A stretch of DNA of 64,000 nucleotides from Glycomyces amatae. GTDB lineage: Bacteria > Actinomycetota > Actinomycetes > Mycobacteriales > Micromonosporaceae. The notes under the pieces were generated by a model, which did not search any database, had not been told where the DNA came from, and saw only the letters and a program-made list of their open reading frames with translations. Shown here one piece after another: positions 61,003 through 64,000 of this stretch (its first letter is position 1; each line of letters opens with the position of its first letter). The translations under genes were made by a program, and so were the position numbers. Where the stretch lies: contig NZ_JAJLQZ010000003.1 in the NCBI RefSeq assembly GCF_020991375.1, forward strand, positions 62,001-126,000, read 5' to 3'.

Positions 61003-62661
61003 CTATTTCGAGGCGTCCCAGGCCTCTTGGTAGATCTCGACGTACCGGTCGGCGCCGAGGTCGGTGAGGTTCTGCTGGAACTCGGCCCAGTCCTCGTCGC
61101 TGTCGATGTCCCTGACGCCGGTGACGAACTCGGCGCTCGCCTGGACGACGAAGTTCTCCACGTTGGTCTGGATCGTGGCGAGTTCGGTGGCGGTCTCGCC
61201 GGTGACGGAGACCTCCCAGTACGGGAACAGCTCGTCGGACTCGTGGCCCTCGTAGGGCACCGTGGCCTCGAACAGGCGGCGCTCGTAGCCCTCAGGGGTG
61301 TAGATGTCGGTCGCGGTGACCTGGCTGTTGCGGAACTCGGCGTCGCTGAAGAACTGCGCGATCGGGCCCCAGGAGTTCTGGAGGATCTCCTCGGTGGGCA
61401 GCGTGATGGTCTTGAAGTTCGGCTCGAGGGCCTCGTCGAGGGCGACGTCGCCCTCCTCGGGCCGCATCCAGTTCACGCCCTCGATGCCGTACTCCCCCTG
61501 GAGGTGGCCGTCGTAGGAGACCATGAAGTCGAGGATCTGCATGAGCTTCTCCTGCTTGGCCTCGCTGGAGCGGTTCGTGATGACGAAGGTCGCCCCGGGG
61601 GCGGCGCCCGCGCCGCCGCCGCTCCAGAACGTGTCGCTGCCGTTCGGCCCGGTCAGCGGCGGGACCGCGTCGTACTGCGTGTAGCGTCCGTCCTCCTGGT
61701 CGGCGGTGACGAACCAGGGGTGCATGACCCCGACCGCGCCGAGGATGACGCCCTCCGCGCTGGCGCCCTTGGCGGTGAGCGCTTCGCCGTTCTGCGTGAA
61801 GGTGCCCTCGTCGATCAGCCCGTCCGCGTAGAGGGAGGCCGCGTAGGAGATCCCGTCGCGCCATTCGTCCCGGGTCGGCTGCAGGGTCACCTGCCCGTTG
61901 CGGGTCCCGAGGCTGGCCGGGTTCACGCCCTCGGCGTTCGAGTACATCTCGGCGGTGTAGACGAACGGGTTCAGCAGGTACGACAGGAGCGAGGCGCCGC
62001 CCGCTCCGGAGAGGGGGATCTCGTCGGCCTCGCCGTTGCCGTTGGGGTCCTGGGTCTTGAACGCCTCCAGGACCGTCCGCAGCTCGTCGGGCGTGGTGGG
62101 CTGCTCCAGGCCCAGGGTGTCGAGCCAGGCGGAGTTCATCCACAGCTTCGAGGGGTAGGAGCAGTGGTAGCAGTCGTTCCAGGCCGGGATGCCCCAGATG
62201 CTGCCGTCCGGGGAGGTCGCCAGGTCCTTGAAGCCGGGCTCCTTCTCGAACGCGGCGGTGAGGTTCGGGGTGTCCTCGCCGATGAGGTCGTCGAGCGGGA
62301 CGATCACGCCCTGGCCGCCGAGCTTCACCAGCTCGTCGGCGCTGAACTGGTCGACCCACGGGATGAGCATGTACGCGTCCGGGTAGTCGCCGCTGGCGAG
62401 GGAGATCTGCCGCTTCTCCGCGGCCGCGGTGCCGTCCCAGGTGGTCGTCTCGAACCGGAGGTCCACGTCGAACCGGTCTTCGAGGAGCTTCGTGAACGCG
62501 TTGTCCTCCAGGTCCTGTCCCTGTCCGGCGTCCTGGGGGGCGAAGATGGTGATCACGTCGTCCGGAGTGGTCTCCGGTTCCGACGAGCACGCGGCGAGGG
62601 CGCCGGCGGACACGGCGAGCGCCGCCGCCGCCGCTGCCGCCCGTGCGGATCTGCTGTTCAT
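61003..62661 (-). CDS. Aldouronate-type ABC solute-binding lipoprotein (LplA-like)
   Basis: A 552-residue binding protein with signal segment and lipobox LAACSSEP (Cys25). Length above 500 and the ITIFAPQDAG start are typical of the LplA/YtcQ group that binds large oligosaccharides such as aldouronates or pectin fragments. Encoded between the permeases and GH2. Confidence 0.88.
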   Translation of the reverse strand: MNSRSARAAAAAAALAVSAGALAACSSEPETTPDDVITIFAPQDAGQGQDLEDNAFTKLLEDRFDVDLRFETTTWDGTAAAEKRQISLASGDYPDAYMLIPWVDQFSADELVKLGGQGVIVPLDDLIGEDTPNLTAAFEKEPGFKDLATSPDGSIWGIPAWNDCYHCSYPSKLWMNSAWLDTLGLEQPTTPDELRTVLEAFKTQDPNGNGEADEIPLSGAGGASLLSYLLNPFVYTAEMYSNAEGVNPASLGTRNGQVTLQPTRDEWRDGISYAASLYADGLIDEGTFTQNGEALTAKGASAEGVILGAVGVMHPWFVTADQEDGRYTQYDAVPPLTGPNGSDTFWSGGGAGAAPGATFVITNRSSEAKQEKLMQILDFMVSYDGHLQGEYGIEGVNWMRPEEGDVALDEALEPNFKTITLPTEEILQNSWGPIAQFFSDAEFRNSQVTATDIYTPEGYERRLFEATVPYEGHESDELFPYWEVSVTGETATELATIQTNVENFVVQASAEFVTGVRDIDSDEDWAEFQQNLTDLGADRYVEIYQEAWDASK

Positions 62662-62744
62662 CGTTGGCTGCCTTTCGGTGAGGAGTTGCACGGTTCGAGG
62701 GGAGGCGCGCCGACCGGTCCCGGCGGCGCGCCGCGGGTCGCGGG

Positions 62745-63695
62745 TCAGCCCTTGACGGAGCCGAGCATCACGCCCTTCGTGAAGTGCCGGGCCACGAACG
62801 GGTAGACGAGCAGGACCGGCACGGTGGAGACGACGATGAGCGAGAACTTCATGAGGTCCGCCATCTGCTCGGCCGCGAGCTGGTCGGCGAGGTTCGTCCC
62901 GCCGCTGTTGTTGACGATCAGGATGTCGCGCAGCACCAGTTGCAGCGGATAGAGTTCCTCGCTGCGCAGGTAGATCAGGGCGCTGAAGTAGGAGTTCCAC
63001 TGCCCGATGCCGTACATGAGCGCGATGACCGCCAGGAGCGGTTTCGACAGCGGCAGGACGACCGACCACAGGAAGCGCAGGTCCGAGGCGCCGTCGAGCT
63101 GGGCCGCCTCGTACAGCTCCCCGGGGATCGAGGTGCGGAAGTACGTCATCGCGATGAGGACCTGCCAGGCGGCGATCGCCGACGGCAGGATGATCGCCCA
63201 GCGGGTGTCGAGCAGGCCGAGTGCCCGCACGACCATGTAGGTGGGGATGAGGCCGCCGCTGAAGAGCATCGAGAACAGGACGCCTCCGATGAGGACGCGG
63301 CGTCCCACGAGGTCGCTGCGCGAGAGCGGGTAGGCGATCATGACGGTGAGGGCGACGCTGACGACCGTCCCGACCCCGGCGTAGAACAGCGAGTTGCCGA
63401 AGCCGACGAGGATCGCGCGGTTGGTGAGCACCGCCTCGTATCCGATGAGCGTGAAGTCGACCGGCCACAGGAACACCCGCCCGCCCGACACCGCCGCGGG
63501 GCTGGAGAGGGAGCTCGCGACGATGTTGGCCAGCGGGACGAGGACGACGAGCAGGAAGGTGCACAGCAGGAGGTAGACGCCGGCCATGAAGACGCGGTCG
63601 ACGGGCGTGTCCTGGACCTGCCTGGCGCGGCGGGGCCGGGGGCCGCGGGGTGCGGCGTCCGGCGCGCGCCGCGCGGCCGGGGTCTCGACTGTCAT
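62745..63695 (-). CDS. ABC transporter permease (LplC/YtcP type)
   Basis: A 316-residue membrane protein from the ATG at 63695 (AAAGGAG seven bases before); an earlier in-frame GTG at 63716 lacks spacing. EAA loop YEAAQLDGASDLRFLWSVVLP near 205. Pairs with the partial permease downstream on the strand. Confidence 0.9.
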   Translation of the reverse strand: MTVETPAARRAPDAAPRGPRPRRARQVQDTPVDRVFMAGVYLLLCTFLLVVLVPLANIVASSLSSPAAVSGGRVFLWPVDFTLIGYEAVLTNRAILVGFGNSLFYAGVGTVVSVALTVMIAYPLSRSDLVGRRVLIGGVLFSMLFSGGLIPTYMVVRALGLLDTRWAIILPSAIAAWQVLIAMTYFRTSIPGELYEAAQLDGASDLRFLWSVVLPLSKPLLAVIALMYGIGQWNSYFSALIYLRSEELYPLQLVLRDILIVNNSGGTNLADQLAAEQMADLMKFSLIVVSTVPVLLVYPFVARHFTKGVMLGSVKG

Positions 63696-63709
63696 TGCGT
63701 GCGCTCCTT

Positions 63710-64000
63710 TCACCACAGCCCGTTGCCGGTCACGCGCTTGGAGACGGTGTTGACGGCCAGGAGCAGGATGAGGTTGATGGCGGAGTTGAAGAGCCCGACC
63801 GCGGTCGCGAGGCTGAAGTCGGCGCTGAGCAGGCCGACCTTGTAGGTGTAGGTCGCGATGATCTCCGAGGTCGAGAGGTTCAGCGGGTTCTGCAGCAGGA
63901 AGGCCTTCTCGAAGCCGACCGCCATGATGCTGCCGACGCTCAGGATCATCACCACCACGACCGTGGGCGCGATGCCGGGCAGGTCGACGTGCCAGATCTT
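63710..64000 (-). CDS. ABC transporter permease (LplB type), C-terminal part
   Basis: Only the last 96 residues lie in the window: the end of the EAA loop (KIWHVDLPGIAPTV) and two membrane segments. Its stop is 14 bases before the LplC start. Matches LplB-type permeases. Confidence 0.85.
   Translation of the reverse strand, partial: KIWHVDLPGIAPTVVVVMILSVGSIMAVGFEKAFLLQNPLNLSTSEIIATYTYKVGLLSADFSLATAVGLFNSAINLILLLAVNTVSKRVTGNGLW

Overview
This window is high-GC DNA from an actinomycete. The evidence is long GC-rich reading frames with strong third-position GC bias, a remnant of an ESX/type VII secretion locus, secreted glycoside hydrolases with CBM2, CBM13 and CBM35-type modules, and many LacI, ROK and GntR sugar regulators. 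The genus cannot be fixed from sequence alone; a filamentous, plant-polymer-degrading soil actinomycete (Glycomyces-like, as a guess) fits best. I see no tRNA, rRNA, CRISPR array, replication origin or intact transposase.

Layout. (1) 1-6498: operon LacI > solute-binding protein > two permeases > GH127 (minus), divergent from a secreted GH39-like enzyme, with copies of one palindromic operator in both promoters. (2) 6586-9759: an NADPH/FMN oxidoreductase, then a four-gene cluster related to ESX substrates. (3) 9763-11191: a 1.4 kb stretch bounded by 17-bp inverted repeats, with no transposase and a mirror-image base composition. (4) 11264-20025: secreted subtilase with a divergent TrmB/LuxR-type regulator, sulfotransferase, CNNM/CBS membrane protein, HAD hydrolase. 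(5) 20245-24581: ROK regulator and GH38 alpha-mannosidase. (6) 25675-36545: a long minus-strand operon (permease, permease, binding protein, LacI, secreted GH39-like enzyme, GH36) divergent from a third secreted GH39-like enzyme, sharing a second operator type; then a third LacI gene. (7) 38029-42817: Hsp70-like, GrpE-like and J-like/zinc-ribbon/membrane proteins. (8) 42973-47002: GAP-family membrane protein, a small XRE switch with tandem operators, a DinB-like protein, a secreted esterase with CBM2. (9) 47104-53062: MHS-type transporter divergent from PaaX, SDR, amidohydrolase, acyl-CoA ligase and MaoC hydratase, which reads as a CoA-dependent catabolic cluster of unknown substrate. (10) 53849-64000: LacI and GntR regulators, GH36, GH2, and an aldouronate-type ABC importer (binding protein, one whole and one partial permease).

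How the parts fit. Most of the window is a saccharolytic island: three secreted GH39-like enzymes with sugar-binding modules would cut a side-chain-rich plant glycan outside the cell, three binding-protein-dependent importers would take up oligosaccharides, and signal-less GH127, GH36 (two), GH38 and GH2 enzymes would finish them inside. The mix of beta-L-arabinofuranosidase and alpha-galactosidase with GH39-like enzymes suggests arabinogalactan-protein or gum-type glycans; that substrate is inference. Each unit has its own local repressor with a different palindromic operator, so the units are probably induced separately.
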